A stretch of DNA of 64,000 bases from NCBI RefSeq assembly GCF_026210795.1, contig NC_089442.1:4430501-4494500 (forward strand). Direction: 5' to 3'. Positions 10,021-22,144 of the stretch are shown here, in pieces. The first letter of the stretch is position 1, and each line of letters starts with the position of its first letter. This DNA is from Rhizophagus irregularis. Its lineage: Eukaryota; Glomeromycota; Glomeromycetes; Glomerales; Glomeraceae. A model generated the notes under the pieces. That model did not search any database, was not told the DNA's origin, and saw nothing but the letters and a program-made list of their open reading frames with translations. Position numbers and translations under genes: made by a program.

Positions 10021-12116
10021 TAACGTCGTCATGATTCTAATTCAGTTTTCTAATACACATATTTTGTATTTTTATAATAATGCTTATTTAGAATAGCTTA
10101 AATATATATAGTGAATAAATCTTTTTTGAACGCAACATTAACTGTTAAATTATGTGGATACGCATGCTTAATTACCAAATTTTGTGACAATTTTGTCATC
10201 ATTAAATATCCATCTCTATTATGTGTAATCCTTTTGAACTAGTAAAATTTTTCAATTTTCTGGCAACGTAGTACAGCTTAAGGATTCTGCTTCCTCCCGG
10301 TTACTCGTGGTGTCAAATTGAAAACCTGGAAGTCGCTTTCTTTGTGAGCGCGTTCCTTACATATTCTGATTAATTAACCTATCTACTTCTTTGTAGGAAA
10401 TCAAAAACGTAAGGGTTTATCGTTATTAAGTGAAAGTGATTTATATTATATTAATTTGCGTACGCTCTGCAGCGCACAAAAAGTTTTTAGAAAATTCCAG
10501 AAATCTTCTGAAAAATACTGAAATCTGCAGTAAAATGTCCGAAATCATTCAAGATTTAAAAAATTTTACCAGATTTTTCAAAAACCTTTCAGAAAATCTG
10601 GCAAAATTTAAATAGATTTTGTGCGCCGACGCTCTGTAGTTATAGGCAAAATATAGAAAATTGCGCAGAACATATTTGTTCGTTATTCGTTAAAAAAATC
10701 AGACGCTTGTAAGCAGGATTGTTTTCTTTCACATGCTATATAAGTGATGCCAGATAATTCCTTTGTTCTAACTTTTCTGAATTTGACGCAATTAATGTAA
10801 GGTAATTCATTACCTGAAGATGAAGTAGTTATGGTATAAAAATGTTACCTTGAATTTTCATAACGATAATTTTTTAACGATCTTTTATTATATTGACAGC
10901 ATGAAGAATTAAACAATGGCAATCAAGAAGAATGAATAACCACGAGGAGAAGTTGCTATAGCTAGTAGTACGTTGCAAACGAATAACTTGTACTATAAGG
11001 CTGACATATATTCAAATTAACTCAGATTTGGAGAATGGTTTGAAGAAACATCAGAATCAATGGTTGGGAAAATAGATGAACTCTATTGATATTGAACAAC
11101 ATTAAAGTTTTTATAAACTCGGCCAATCACTCGCAATTTTCAAAAATTAGTATGAAGGAAATCATGAGTTACACTTAAGTGCGACAGGGGATTAATGTTT
11201 TTATTTTAAAAATTAACGTTTTTATTATGGATAGGGGGGTTAGAATATCACCGAACTGCGATATTAAGCTATTTCCGGTTTAAAGTGACGCGTCATTTTA
11301 CCTTTTACATGTTATTTAGTGCAATAATAATTATGCAATTGTAGTTTATTTATAGCTTAGTTTATTTATAGTTTAATGAAAAAATATCAGCACGATGAAA
11401 AAGCATGATCCTAGGATGATAATATTTAATAATTTTAATAATACTTCACAAGAATTAATGTTTTTATTTTAAAAATTAATATTTTTTATTAATATGTAAT
11501 AAGTTTTAACAATACTTCGAAAAAAAATTTATGATTAATTATTAATCTTTAAAAAGCTTTTTTTAAAATTTTTATATTAATGATTATCAGGAGGACAATA
11601 TTTGTCAGGATAATGAGGAGGTGTCAGTAAATCCCGGATCACCCACAAAAGCTAATTGTATAATTACCGTAATTGATAAGAATCAACATGACCGGAATTA
11701 TCTCTGCGATTTTTCAAACGAAATAATATATGTATGTTCATATGACATCATATGTTCCAACTTTAATTCTATAAATTCTCAATAGATATATTTGCAGTTA
11801 GACTGTAACTATTTTTAAGGACACATGGGCATGTAATTAAACGTATAAAATTAAATGATCATTTAATAAAGCTTTCTCATTACTTCTTGTAGTTATCATG
11901 GAAACATTTGCAAGAAGCTAAGGCTCAAAAAAACTGTTTCGTTACATTTGATGAGGTAGTGGGGGTACTGTACTGTATATATATATACCATATGGTTAGG
12001 TACATGGACAAAATTAGACTAATATTACTACCTTACTTATGAATCAGTATAAACCAAAAAAGGCGATCTTATAAAGGGCTCTGCAATGTAACAATGAGAT
12101 GTCATTCATACAGTAA
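10021..12116. other. spacer with one MITE-like element and a coding-like relic
   Basis: No intact gene. At about 11583-11790 (+) one frame stays open over roughly 65 codons with protein-like composition (for example VNPGSPTKANCIITVIDKN) but has no clear start. It may be a gene relic. The stretch 11940-12116 precedes the first channel copy and contains a TATATATATA run near 11978. The remainder is AT-rich. Confidence 0.4.
10462..10636. mobile_element. small MITE-like insertion
   Basis: Perfect 10-bp inverted repeats GCGCACAAAA (10472-10481) and TTTTGTGCGC (10617-10626) enclose about 135 bp of AT-rich sequence. The element is flanked by a direct repeat ACGCTCTG (10462-10469 and 10629-10636), consistent with a target duplication plus a few extra bases. 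The interior contains repeated AAATTTTNCAGA-like words. There is no coding capacity. The superfamily is unknown. Confidence 0.45.
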
Positions 12117-15100
12117 ATGAATAAGATTCGCATGTCGATTGAGATGTATTTTTTTTTATTATTTATTCTTACGATATTCCCTTTTTTTCATGGTTTTTTT
12201 TATAACAAATTATCTCTTAAAATAATGAGCGAAGAAAATACTATTCAAATATCAGATGATGTCAATGAAATAGTGTCACACAACTCACGTGATCCGCACC
12301 ACGCGCACAATGGAAAACAAATATCTTTAGTATCATTATCTCCTAACGGTACATATATCGTCACATATAGCGAAGATGATAAATCAATTGAAGGATGGAT
12401 TGTAGATAATTCTAAACTGATCCCAGATTCTCAAGTAAATGTACCAGAAGAATCAAAGAAAATTTTTATGATTAAAGTAAATGATAGTAAAATTGTTTGT
12501 TTTTTGTGTAGAAGGAATCATGAAGTTTGTGTAGAAATCTTTCAAATTTCAAATGAACATCGTCCATTTAAACTTAATCCAAAACTTAAAAAGTGGCAAC
12601 CTACAATTTTTTTCCAAAAAAATGGCAATCTTGTAATAAATACCTCTTTTAAAATATTAATTTATTCTCCACATGATGAAATAAACGATGAGCTAATTTT
12701 AATGTCATCTTGTGAAATATCAAATAACAAAGGAAATTTTATTGATGAGGATAATAATGTATGGGCTATTTCTTCAAATTATTTATTTCATTGGGATTTA
12801 GAAACATCACGATTGAAATTTAGTTATTCGCTTGGGTTTACGGCAACTCATAGTAAAACTAATAACAAGTTGACGGTAATGTCTAAAGGAAATTATATTT
12901 TGGTGAAACATTATGATGAAATTGCAATCTTTTCAAAAGGTGTACATTTTCCAATTCGTAACATTTGATTAATAAATTCTGATATGAAGATAGAATTGTG
13001 CGAAGTACAAAATAATGTTTACCTTTTAGCTTTTAATTCACCTGAAAAATACACAATAAATATAATATATGATATAACTGATATATATGATATAATTGAT
13101 ACCAATAAACAACCCGTAGATGCATCAAGGATGTTTAATGATGAAAACTCTGAGAACGACTACAAGAATAAGTTTATTCTTTGTGAATATAATTCAGGAT
13201 CAAAGAAAGCATTTGGACTAGTTGATGGAAAAATTTCATGCATCAATTTATCAGATTTAAATTGGCATGATTTTTATGAATCTCATAAGGGAGAAGATGA
13301 TTTTATCGGTTGGAATAATTACTTGTGTCAGACGGCTTTCGAAAAGAATTATTGTAATGATACCTTAGCTTTTCCTGATATGGAAAGTATTAGATCTTTA
13401 TTTTCTAAAGAACATAAAAATATTCAACAAATAAACTTTGATAATCAAAAATATAAATGGAAAATAAGTCAGACAACCAATAAACTCTTAGTTTATATGG
13501 ATGAAAAAGAATTGTGTTCAATAAATATTTTTAAAAAACAGAACTCTTCGAAATTTCAGGAACTGAAATGGAAAATCCTTAATAATAATGCATTAGCATT
13601 ACTAGATAATAAGACTATAAAAATATTTGAATATAATAACAATAAGGAGAGTATTAAAATTCAATATAAATTTCGCCGAAATAGTGGACTAAAAGTCAAA
13701 GAATTTTCTGGACCTATATTACCGATAATGAGTGATGTAAAAAAAGATTTCTTAATTGAAATCATTAGCAGTATCATTGAAGATGAAAGATGCCTTGCGA
13801 AATATGGACCAACTTTATTACCAAATTTAATAAAGTCGTCTGATCCAGAATTAACTCGTTATATAAAAGATATTTATAACAAATGCATGAAACTTGTTAA
13901 AGAAGATCCAAAAAGAAATCTGAAATTTCTCAATATTATAACTTCCTCTATGAATGATTTACATAAAAAATATCCTGATCACATAACAAAATTCAATTCT
14001 GAAATGTTTATGTTATTAGACCCTTTTAATGAAAAAATTGACGATAATGATTATTCACATTTTTATCCTTTTTGCCAAGAAATAAAAATTGGTAAACAAC
14101 TTATACAATATGAATTAAATTTTAAAATTTTATTGATTTTAATATCGTTATTATTTTTACCATTTACAATTATTTTAATTATTTTATTTTTAATATATAT
14201 TTTTATAACATATCGAAAATATACAATTAAATTAATTAAATTAGTAATATTTCAACTATTTCTAATATTTCAACGCGATCAATCTAAACAACGCAAACAA
14301 CAAATTGTTCTTATTGTGCCCTATATAGATTATTGTTATTATCCATTTGAATATAGTGGGTGGAAAGAAATATTTTATCCTCAATCGAGTGTTTTTACTG
14401 ATACTTGTAAAAAAGAATTTTATACGAGTTGGAATGGTGAAGCAATTATTAATTTTAAATGGAATACATTTGGAAGGATATATTATTTTGTTATTTGGCT
14501 ATTATTTATGGTTTTTCTTGTATGTTTCACAGTTGCTTCTTATCCTACACTTTCTATAACTCGAGATGTTCGTATTAATCTTTATCAAACTTCGATTGCA
14601 TTTGGATTTTTTCATATTATATTTGAATTAAGACAATTTATCTGGAATCCAAAAAAATATTTTTCAAGTATTTGGAATTTATTTGGTAAGCGTATTTTTA
14701 AGACTTATTTTTTAAAGTTTATTAAATTTGAACTAACTTTCTTAAAAAAAAAACCAGATATAAGTGCGTATCTTTCCGTTACTATTACATCAATTTATTA
14801 TATTAAAAATGATGTTACAGTTGTTACACCCGAATGGGCACTATCAATTTCATGTTTATTATTAGATTTAAAATTTTTACTTTTCTTTAAAATATTTGAA
14901 TCATTTGGTGTTTATTTTGCAATAATTTTTGGAGTAGCTAAACGTGTATTTTCCTTTTTGGTAGTATTGGCAATTATTATTTTAAGTTTTGCACATGCTT
15001 TTTTTTTACTTTTACATCCTGAAAAGCTATTAGATTCGTTAAAGGCACAAAATCCAAATGATTCAAATAATCCTTGGACTCTTTCTAATACTTATAATCA

Positions 15101-15787
15101 AACTGATGAAAATGGAAAAATATTAAATGAAACCCTTATTCAAGTACCTGGTGAAAATACAAATTTATTTTATTCATATTCCACTTCTCTTCTTGCAACT
15201 TATTTATTTTTAACAGGTAACTGTTAACATTAATTAATATTTACAATTAAAATATTGTAATTTATACTAATATATAAACATGTATAACAAATAATTTTTA
15301 GGTAGCCAAAATTCATTTTCACCTTGGTCACCTGATCCAACATCTATTGGAAATTTATTTTAATGGCAGTATTTTCATTCTTAATTGTTATATATTTAAT
15401 GAATTTATTTATTGGTTTACTTAATATGGCAATTGAAAAGGATAATGATAGAGCTTCATATTTAGTACAAAAAGCAGAAGTTATAGCAGAAATCGAACTT
15501 TTTTATTTGTTACCTCATCAAAGACGTTGGAAAACTTGGTTTCCTGAAGTAATGTAAGTATTTTATTTATTTACTTATTTATTTTCGAAAAAAAAGAAAA
15601 ATGAATACTGATTAATAATAACTTTTTATGGTTTAGTTATTATACTGTAGAAGTTGAGAAAGCTCGAAAATACATTAGAGAAGCAATCATAAAAGGTGAA
15701 TGGAAAATGGATGATTGGCCTGAAATGAAACATAAAATTTTAAAGCTTCTTAGCATCGAAGATGTTATTATAGATCTAGCAGTTTAA
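12117..15787 (+). pseudogene. propeller-TRP-like channel, copy 1 (broken)
   Basis: The N-terminal half carries a propeller-like module (SLVSLSPNGTYIVTYSEDD near 12331, then VWAISSNYLFHWDLE). The C-terminal half (from about 14100) holds six hydrophobic helices of an ion-transport domain. These include FMVFLVCFTVASYP, VFSFLVVLAIIILSFAHAFF, a pore segment SLLATYLFLTG and a last helix ending NLFIGLLNMAIEKDND, as in TRP-type cation channels. Introns are 14686-14757, 15217-15301 and 15554-15636. The family start is probably ATG 12225; an upstream ATG at 12117 adds a hydrophobic leader. Two lesions are visible against copies 3 and 4. TGA at 12966-12968 stands where the others have CAA. A net 7-bp loss near 15345-15360 shifts frame and gives TAA at 15361-15363 before the last helix. 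The family is a presumed membrane channel; this copy should not make a full protein. Confidence 0.75.
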
Positions 15788-17068
15788 TTTTTTTACATGC
15801 GCAGCGTAATCAATTTTGGTGTTAATCTCAGCAATACAGTACTTATCAATACTGAATCAAAAGACTAATAAAATATAAAAACATAATAATTTATTAAAAT
15901 ATTATACCACGATGAGCAAATTTTTTGGAAAAAATTGCTTTAATCAACGACCAACGGTCATATCACTTGATTATTTAAGAACGTGATAACTCATGATTTA
16001 ATTTTTATATTTCAATAGCTTCTTCACATTTCACTCTTATTGACTTAACCAAATTATTTATAACGATATTTGAAACAACCTGCTCATTGACCACTTCAAT
16101 CCCAAATTTTGTGGATTTCTTTTTTTTCACGTTTTTCTTAACAAGTTTCCGTAAGTTTTTGGATCAGATTAAGGTTTTTTTTTTGCCATTTGACTCGTAT
16201 CTAACTATGTGTGCATTAGCATAACAAATGGAGGAGAAATTTTCTAACCACAATGGTAAAGATGGTCTCCAACAATGTGACTGGAACTTTTTTAACATTT
16301 TTTAACTAAAAGCACTTAGGATTTTGAATAGTATATAAACTTATAATATTTTTTGTAGTATTAGTAATTTTTTTAGCCGATAGGTTTTTAAACCACATCT
16401 CCTTATCCTTCAACTTTTTAAAGTATAATATATTATGAAGAGGCCAATGTTGGTATGACGTTGAATTTTACTTGAATTATTGTGTAAAATTATTTCTTAT
16501 TATCAATTTTTTTTGACATAACCTTCAGCTTCTGGTCATTTTTTTTTCGAAGAGCCTTATATAGGATGTTGTGTAGGAAAAGGATGTTAGTGGTGTATAA
16601 AATTGATTAAAATTTGAATTCGACCCGTCGGCCCGGACGATAAATTTTTATTTTTATTTTTTTTATTTATAATTTGTAAACTAGCAACAGTCTGTCGCTT
16701 CGCATCGGGATCAAAGACTGAACTTAAGTCATATAGTAAGTTGTAAATTGTGTACAAATTCTGTAAATAAGTTGTAGCATGAACAAAAAAAGTCTTTAAA
16801 TTTTATTAAATTTATCATATTTCAGTGATAAAATTATGATAATCAAATCATTTTTAGCGAAAGTGATACATTACCGACACCAATCTACTACATCGATTAA
16901 AATTATACATGACATAATGCAATCCGTAATAAATTTGACGGAAACATGCTACACGTTACAGTCAAATTAATTTATGGGGGTAATCTAAATATAGTATTAT
17001 CCACAAAAATATGGAGGGCTTTGTACTGTACATACTGTGCATTTGGGACAGTATTATATTAAAAGGAA
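15788..17068. other. spacer, nothing recognised
   Basis: AT-rich sequence between channel copies 1 and 2 with many stops on both strands. Only scattered homopolymer runs are seen. Confidence 0.5.
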
Positions 17069-17097
17069 TTTGCTTTACTCGTTAAACGTTGGATTAG
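17069..17097 (+). promoter_or_regulatory. upstream block shared by channel copies 2 and 3
   Basis: TTTGCTTTACTCGTTAAACG at 17069, continuing TTGGATTAG, matches the sequence at 22029-22057 upstream of copy 3 (TTATTCTACTCATAAACGTT, GGATCAG). Both lie roughly 80-110 bp before the start of the conserved N-terminal coding region. The conservation shows that duplication included the 5' flank. A promoter role is only inferred. Confidence 0.35.
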
Positions 17098-18872
17098 GGC
17101 TTGGACTATACACATCGGTAAATACTGTAAATCATCACGTTACCATTGTTCCACACGATCCACGCGACTCGCACAATGCGCACAATGGAAAACGAGTGTT
17201 TTTAGTATCTTTATCTCCTAGCACTCTCCTAGGCACATACGTCATCACATAAGAATGGGAATATACAGATTCAAGTATAAGATAGTAAAATTGTTTGTTT
17301 TATGTATAAAAAACATAATTATGATTATGTTGAAATCTTTCAAATATATCAACAAGTTAAACTTAACTGAAGTGTGGTGGGTTAGGATCTGTATCAAATA
17401 TAAACTTATAAATATTTTACACTCGTAAAATATCAGCTTATTCTATAAGCTATCGCATTACGGAAGAGGAGTTTTTGATGTAGATAATAATATTTGGGTT
17501 GTTTATTCAAACTATTTATTTCATCAGAATTCAGATACATGTCAATTTGTTATTCTCTTGGGTTTATGACGAGGAAATTCAATCGTGGTAAAATATTATG
17601 ATTAAATTGCAATTTTTTTCAAAAGGGTTATACACTTTCCAATTGGAAATATTTGATTAGAAGGTACTAATATAAAAGTAGAATTGTGCGAAGTACAAAA
17701 TAATGTTTATTTAATTTTATCTGAAAAAGACGAAAAGCAGAATATAACCTTTATAAATTATTTATAGATGTATCAATAATTTTTAACGATGAAGACACCG
17801 AGAACGACTCCAAGAGTAATTTTTTTCTTTATGAATATAATTCAGAATCAATGGAAGCATTTGAAATAGTTAATAGAAATTTCCATATATTAATTTATAA
17901 TAAAATGGCATGAATTAGAGATGTTAGTTGGAATTATTATTTGTATGAGAAGAATTATTATAATGATACTTTGACCTTTCCTGATATGGAAAATATTAGA
18001 TCTTTAATTTCTAATGAGCGTGAAAATATTAATAACGTTACAGTTATACTTATAAGCTTCAATAATCAAAAGCATAAATAAAGAATAGACCTAGAAACGA
18101 TAAACTTTTTTATACAAATGAAGAAGCATTATTGTGTTCAAGAGATATACAGTATCTAAAATAATGAGAAAACTGAACCGGAAAATTCTTAAAATAATAA
18201 TGAACTAGCATTACAAGATGATTACTCTATAACAATATATGAATATGGTATCATTAATATGAGTAATTAAAATCAAATGATTTGGAATCATGAATATAAA
18301 AGACTTTTCTGGACTTACTAATACCAATGATAGATACAATTCATATGATAGGCATTTTGCGAAATATGGATCGACTTTTAATTAAGTCGTCAAGATTCAG
18401 GATCAACTCGGTATATAAAAGATACTGTCAATATCAATGCACAAGCTTTGTTATGGTTTTAGATCCCTCTAATGACAACATTGGCCATTATACGTATATT
18501 TCACATTTTTCTAAGTTTAGCCAAAGAGAAAATAACCAAATATTCGAAATTCTTAAATACTTTTAAACTCTTTCAATATTTATATGATTGATTTTTGTTA
18601 GATTAATCTTACTTGATAACCGATAAAATGTATTAGTCTTATTTGTACCTTATATAAATTATTCTTATTTTTAAAATATAGTTTATGGAAATTCTCAATC
18701 GAGTGTTTTTATTAATACTTGCAGAAAAGAATTTATACAAATTAGAATGATGAAGTGGGTTATTAATTTTGAATGGGAAATTACATCCTCAGAATTTTTT
18801 AGATTTTTATTCATATCCCACCTCTTTTCTTGAAATATTTATTTTTAACAAGTACCTAATTAATATTTACCA
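17098..18872 (+). pseudogene. propeller-TRP-like channel, copy 2, 5' part (heavily decayed)
   Basis: The conserved family N-terminus is still readable near 17150-17250 (HDPRDSHNAHNGKRV). Further recognisable pieces follow in order: FHFPIxNI-like near 17635, VELCEVQNNVYL near 17680, YNDTLTFPDMENIRSL near 17960, GSTFN/KYGST-like near 18360, and WKLHPQNFLDFYSYPTSFLE near 18780, with large internal deletions and many stops. Much of the transmembrane region is missing. The copy runs into the intron after the pore exon (AATTAATATTTACC) and then breaks off. Its 3' end resumes at 21134, on the far side of a 2.25-kb insertion. Confidence 0.75.
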
Positions 18873-21127
18873 GCCAGTATTTTATCACCAGTACCCACGC
18901 CACGTTACACTAGGGAGGTATGATGGTAGAGGAATTTTTACGAAAATTTAATATGAAAGTATTAATAAATAAAGTGGATCAGTTACGTTAGAGGTAGTGC
19001 ATTATTTGAATAGGTCTATGCAGATTGTTAGGCAAACGTATACAAATTAGTCCATTTATTTTAATTTATTAGGGATTTTATGTAATAAAATGAAGTATAT
19101 ATGATAATATGTTATAATAAGTTTTTATGAAACAAATCGAAAATAAAATTTGAAAAATAATAGAAATAAAGGTTGTAAGCAATAGACAATTATAATACTA
19201 GAGTTATTATTATTATATTTAAGATGTAAATTCAATAAAATTCCTGAAAAAGCTTCTTGAATACTGTACATCATGACCATCGATTACTTACCCTTTACAA
19301 CAACACATACCCAACATTTTCTTGTCCTTCAACCCAAACATTCACAATTTAAGAGTCCCTACCTATGAAGCATGTAAGAAACCTATTATTAGGTTTCCTT
19401 TTCTTCTCTCCTTTACCTGAGAAAATACTTTCCGTTCTTCTGCATAAGAGGAAGTTCCTGTCACCATATATCTTCATTGCTACGAGGCGAAATCAGCAAA
19501 TGAAGAGATAATCATTCACAAATTGAAAATTTTAGTACTTACAAAGTACCACCCAGAACATCCCACAAACTTTCTTTTTAAAAATATGACGTCTCAAAAT
19601 TGTCAATTTGGTTGATATATTTCAATCAGATGGAATAAAAGTCTTGAGATAAATAACCTTGGTCGCATCATTATCATCAGTTCTTAAAACTGCTATGATT
19701 TCTTTGACCATGTAATCTTAAGTCAGACGTTCTGTAGAATCATGTACAGTACGTAGGTAATAGTTGAGATTTTAGCAGGCATAGTGGAAATTTTGTTAGC
19801 GAAGTGAATAATTGAATGGTAAAATATACCCTTTTCAAATTCTTTTTTTTTTTGAAAAAATGCAATCTGAAGTAATCTGAATTTTTTTCTCATGAAAAAA
19901 AAGTGGCTTCACAATGATCACACTATTTTCACCATTTTTTTTTTAAAATCAAACCATTTTCCCCCTTATAGAGATATATGAAAATTTCATAAAAAAAATT
20001 TTTTACGAAATAAAAAGAAATTTTTTTCATGTTATTTATCCATGAAAATAAAATTATATAATATCAAATAGAAAAAAAAAGAAATAATTCTTAAAATGGG
20101 CCAAACTCATATAACTTACAAGTAAAAAGCAGGTTAGTTGTATGAAAGAAAGAAAAAAAATATTTTCACCTCATGCTTAGCATTTTTTTTACAACGGGTT
20201 TAGCACTGCCACATATCATTAAATTATGATAAGATGATTTTTTCCAAAAAAAGTATCAGATAATTTTATTTATACAAACAAAAAATTTCGATTCTTTGAT
20301 ATATACAAAAAAATTTTTTTTTTTTATTTATGATCCAAATGGAGCAGAAACCCAATCTATATTCAAACAGAATGGCAATTTTTCTCCAACCAAAAAAAAG
20401 AAAGAAATAGCATGATTTACTTTTAAAAGAATTGTAGGACAATGCGCAGGAAATACAAAACGTATCAAGTTTTTTCATACTATGACAAGATGAGTGATAA
20501 TCGGGTAATCAAAGAAAAAAAATGCAAGATGCATGAATTCAATCAATATGAGAAAATATTTTTTGATTTTTTTAGAATATTTTAATTAATGTAAGAAATT
20601 TCTTTATTAAGTTAAAGTTTCCTAAAAGAAAAAGAATATGATGAGAGTGGATTTTTTTATTAGTCATTCTTGCATTCCAGAAAAAAGTCATTTTTTTCAA
20701 TAAAAAAAAAATTTTTTAATTTTTTACTTCAGTTTTTTTTTTCGATAATTTAATAATAAAATAAGGGGGATCGCAATTTAATATGGGAAAAAAAAATCTA
20801 TTTTAGAAGCATGATTTATTTATTATTTTTATTTGTTATTTCAGCCACATCATCTGAAATTTTGCGTAACATGCGTTAAAATTTTTTTTTTATTTTTTTT
20901 TGAAATTTATGAAAAAATATATAAAATTCATCGATTCATAAGGAAGGTGGGCGTTGTACTCTTAGATTTAGGATTTATTCCTAAATCCAATAATCTTTTT
21001 TTTTTTTTAAATTCGCGGGCAAAGTTTTCATACCAAAAAAGAGTATACATTGCAAGTGTTTTGATGATCATTTACCTGGGAGTTTATGGGTCACTTTATT
21101 TTGTAATATTTTAAATAGTACAACAGG
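18873..21127. mobile_element. 2.25-kb insertion splitting channel copy 2
   Basis: TTACCA occurs at both edges (18867-18872 and 21128-21133), as a target-site duplication would. The flanking sequences together reconstitute the intron present in copies 1 and 3. The insert has no clear terminal inverted repeats. On its minus strand there are coding-like fragments: near 19620-19710 (MVKEIIAVLRTDDNDATKVI) and near 19290-19350 (VNVWVEGQENVGYVLL), one of them followed by a GTAAGT-like donor. On the plus strand 20833-21114 is open for 93 codons with a hydrophobic end. None matches a family I recognise. Large parts are homopolymer-rich. Confidence 0.5.
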
Positions 21128-21133
21128 TTACCA

Positions 21134-21466
21134 AATAGATTGTCTGTTTTTTACTCTACGATAAATAACTTATAATAACTTAATAAACCTGGATTTTAGG
21201 AAATTATCACCTGGGCACCAAAACCAACAACTAAAAATACAATATGATTATTTCATTCTTGTATTTAATGAACTAATTTATTGATCAACTATTCAACTTT
21301 AATATGACGATCTAGGATTTAGATCACCTTATCAAAGTAACTTGGTTTCCTGAAATAATGTAAGTATTTTGAAAAAGATGCTCCATATTTTAAATTAAAA
21401 AATCTTTTTTTTACGAGTTAGTTATTATATTGTAACGGTAAATGTTGAAAAAGTTCGGAAGTATAA
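21134..21466 (+). pseudogene. propeller-TRP-like channel, copy 2, 3' fragment
   Basis: After an intron end (GGATTTTAG at about 21193-21201) the sequence reads LSPWAPKPTTKNTI, the family's pore-distal exon, then becomes degraded. WFPEIM with the conserved donor ATGTAAGT follows at about 21345-21366. The start of the final exon (YYIV...NVEKVRKY) follows at about 21421-21465. The last helix is largely deleted. It is the natural continuation of copy 2 across the insertion. Confidence 0.65.
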
Positions 21467-22028
21467 ATCGAAATATTTTTTGAAATTATTTTATTAAAAA
21501 TTCGATAAAATTTTTTTCGTGTTAAAATTAAAAAAACAAATATTAGGTAATTAAATATTCTAATGTCTTTCTCATAACCCGTTCTCCCTATCCTAGATTA
21601 TCTTTTACTCAGTAATAATGGAACTGCAAGTCGTCGATATTAATATGAAAATATACAGTTTATATGGTTAATATGACTATTTTTTTTTAAAAAAAAAAAA
21701 TAGTAAGTGTAAACATAATTTTATAAATAAAACACTAATTCAATTAATTGTTTGTTTATCTAAATATTCAATATTAATATTACAAAATTTCACGTGACTT
21801 CATGAATAGTCATTATAACATTACTACCTGGATGGTAAACTTGTATAGCCCCAGTCGAGTCTATATCTTAAAAATAAAAAAAAACTTGTATATTTATTTT
21901 TTCCAATTTTTATGTGCCCTGAGCCCCTGATAATTTGACATTTATCATTTTTGAAAGCCGGCTGCTATTTGGCATTACGAGTATTATCCATAAGGCTATG
22001 TAAAGTAAATACATATGGAGCGGAAATT
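21467..22028. other. spacer between channel copies 2 and 3
   Basis: AT-rich, no gene. It contains a T8A10 dyad near 21683-21702 and a CACGTGA site near 21790. Confidence 0.4.
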
Positions 22029-22144
22029 ATTTATTCTACTCATAAACGTTGGATCAGCATAACCGAGGGCTATGTAGACCTGCTGTATGCTATATAATTC
22101 ATGCGATTTTTAAATTGTTATTAAAAAAGACAATTATTTTTCAT

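Noticed and set aside
10255-10345. GC-richer patch as a possible tRNA or 5S rRNA gene
   Set aside because: No cloverleaf arms and no GGTTCGANTCC-type box could be fitted.
20833-21114. 93-codon open frame with a hydrophobic end
   Set aside because: Half of it is homopolymer-derived Phe. There is no family resemblance and it lies in the insertion within copy 2. Kept only as a remark there.
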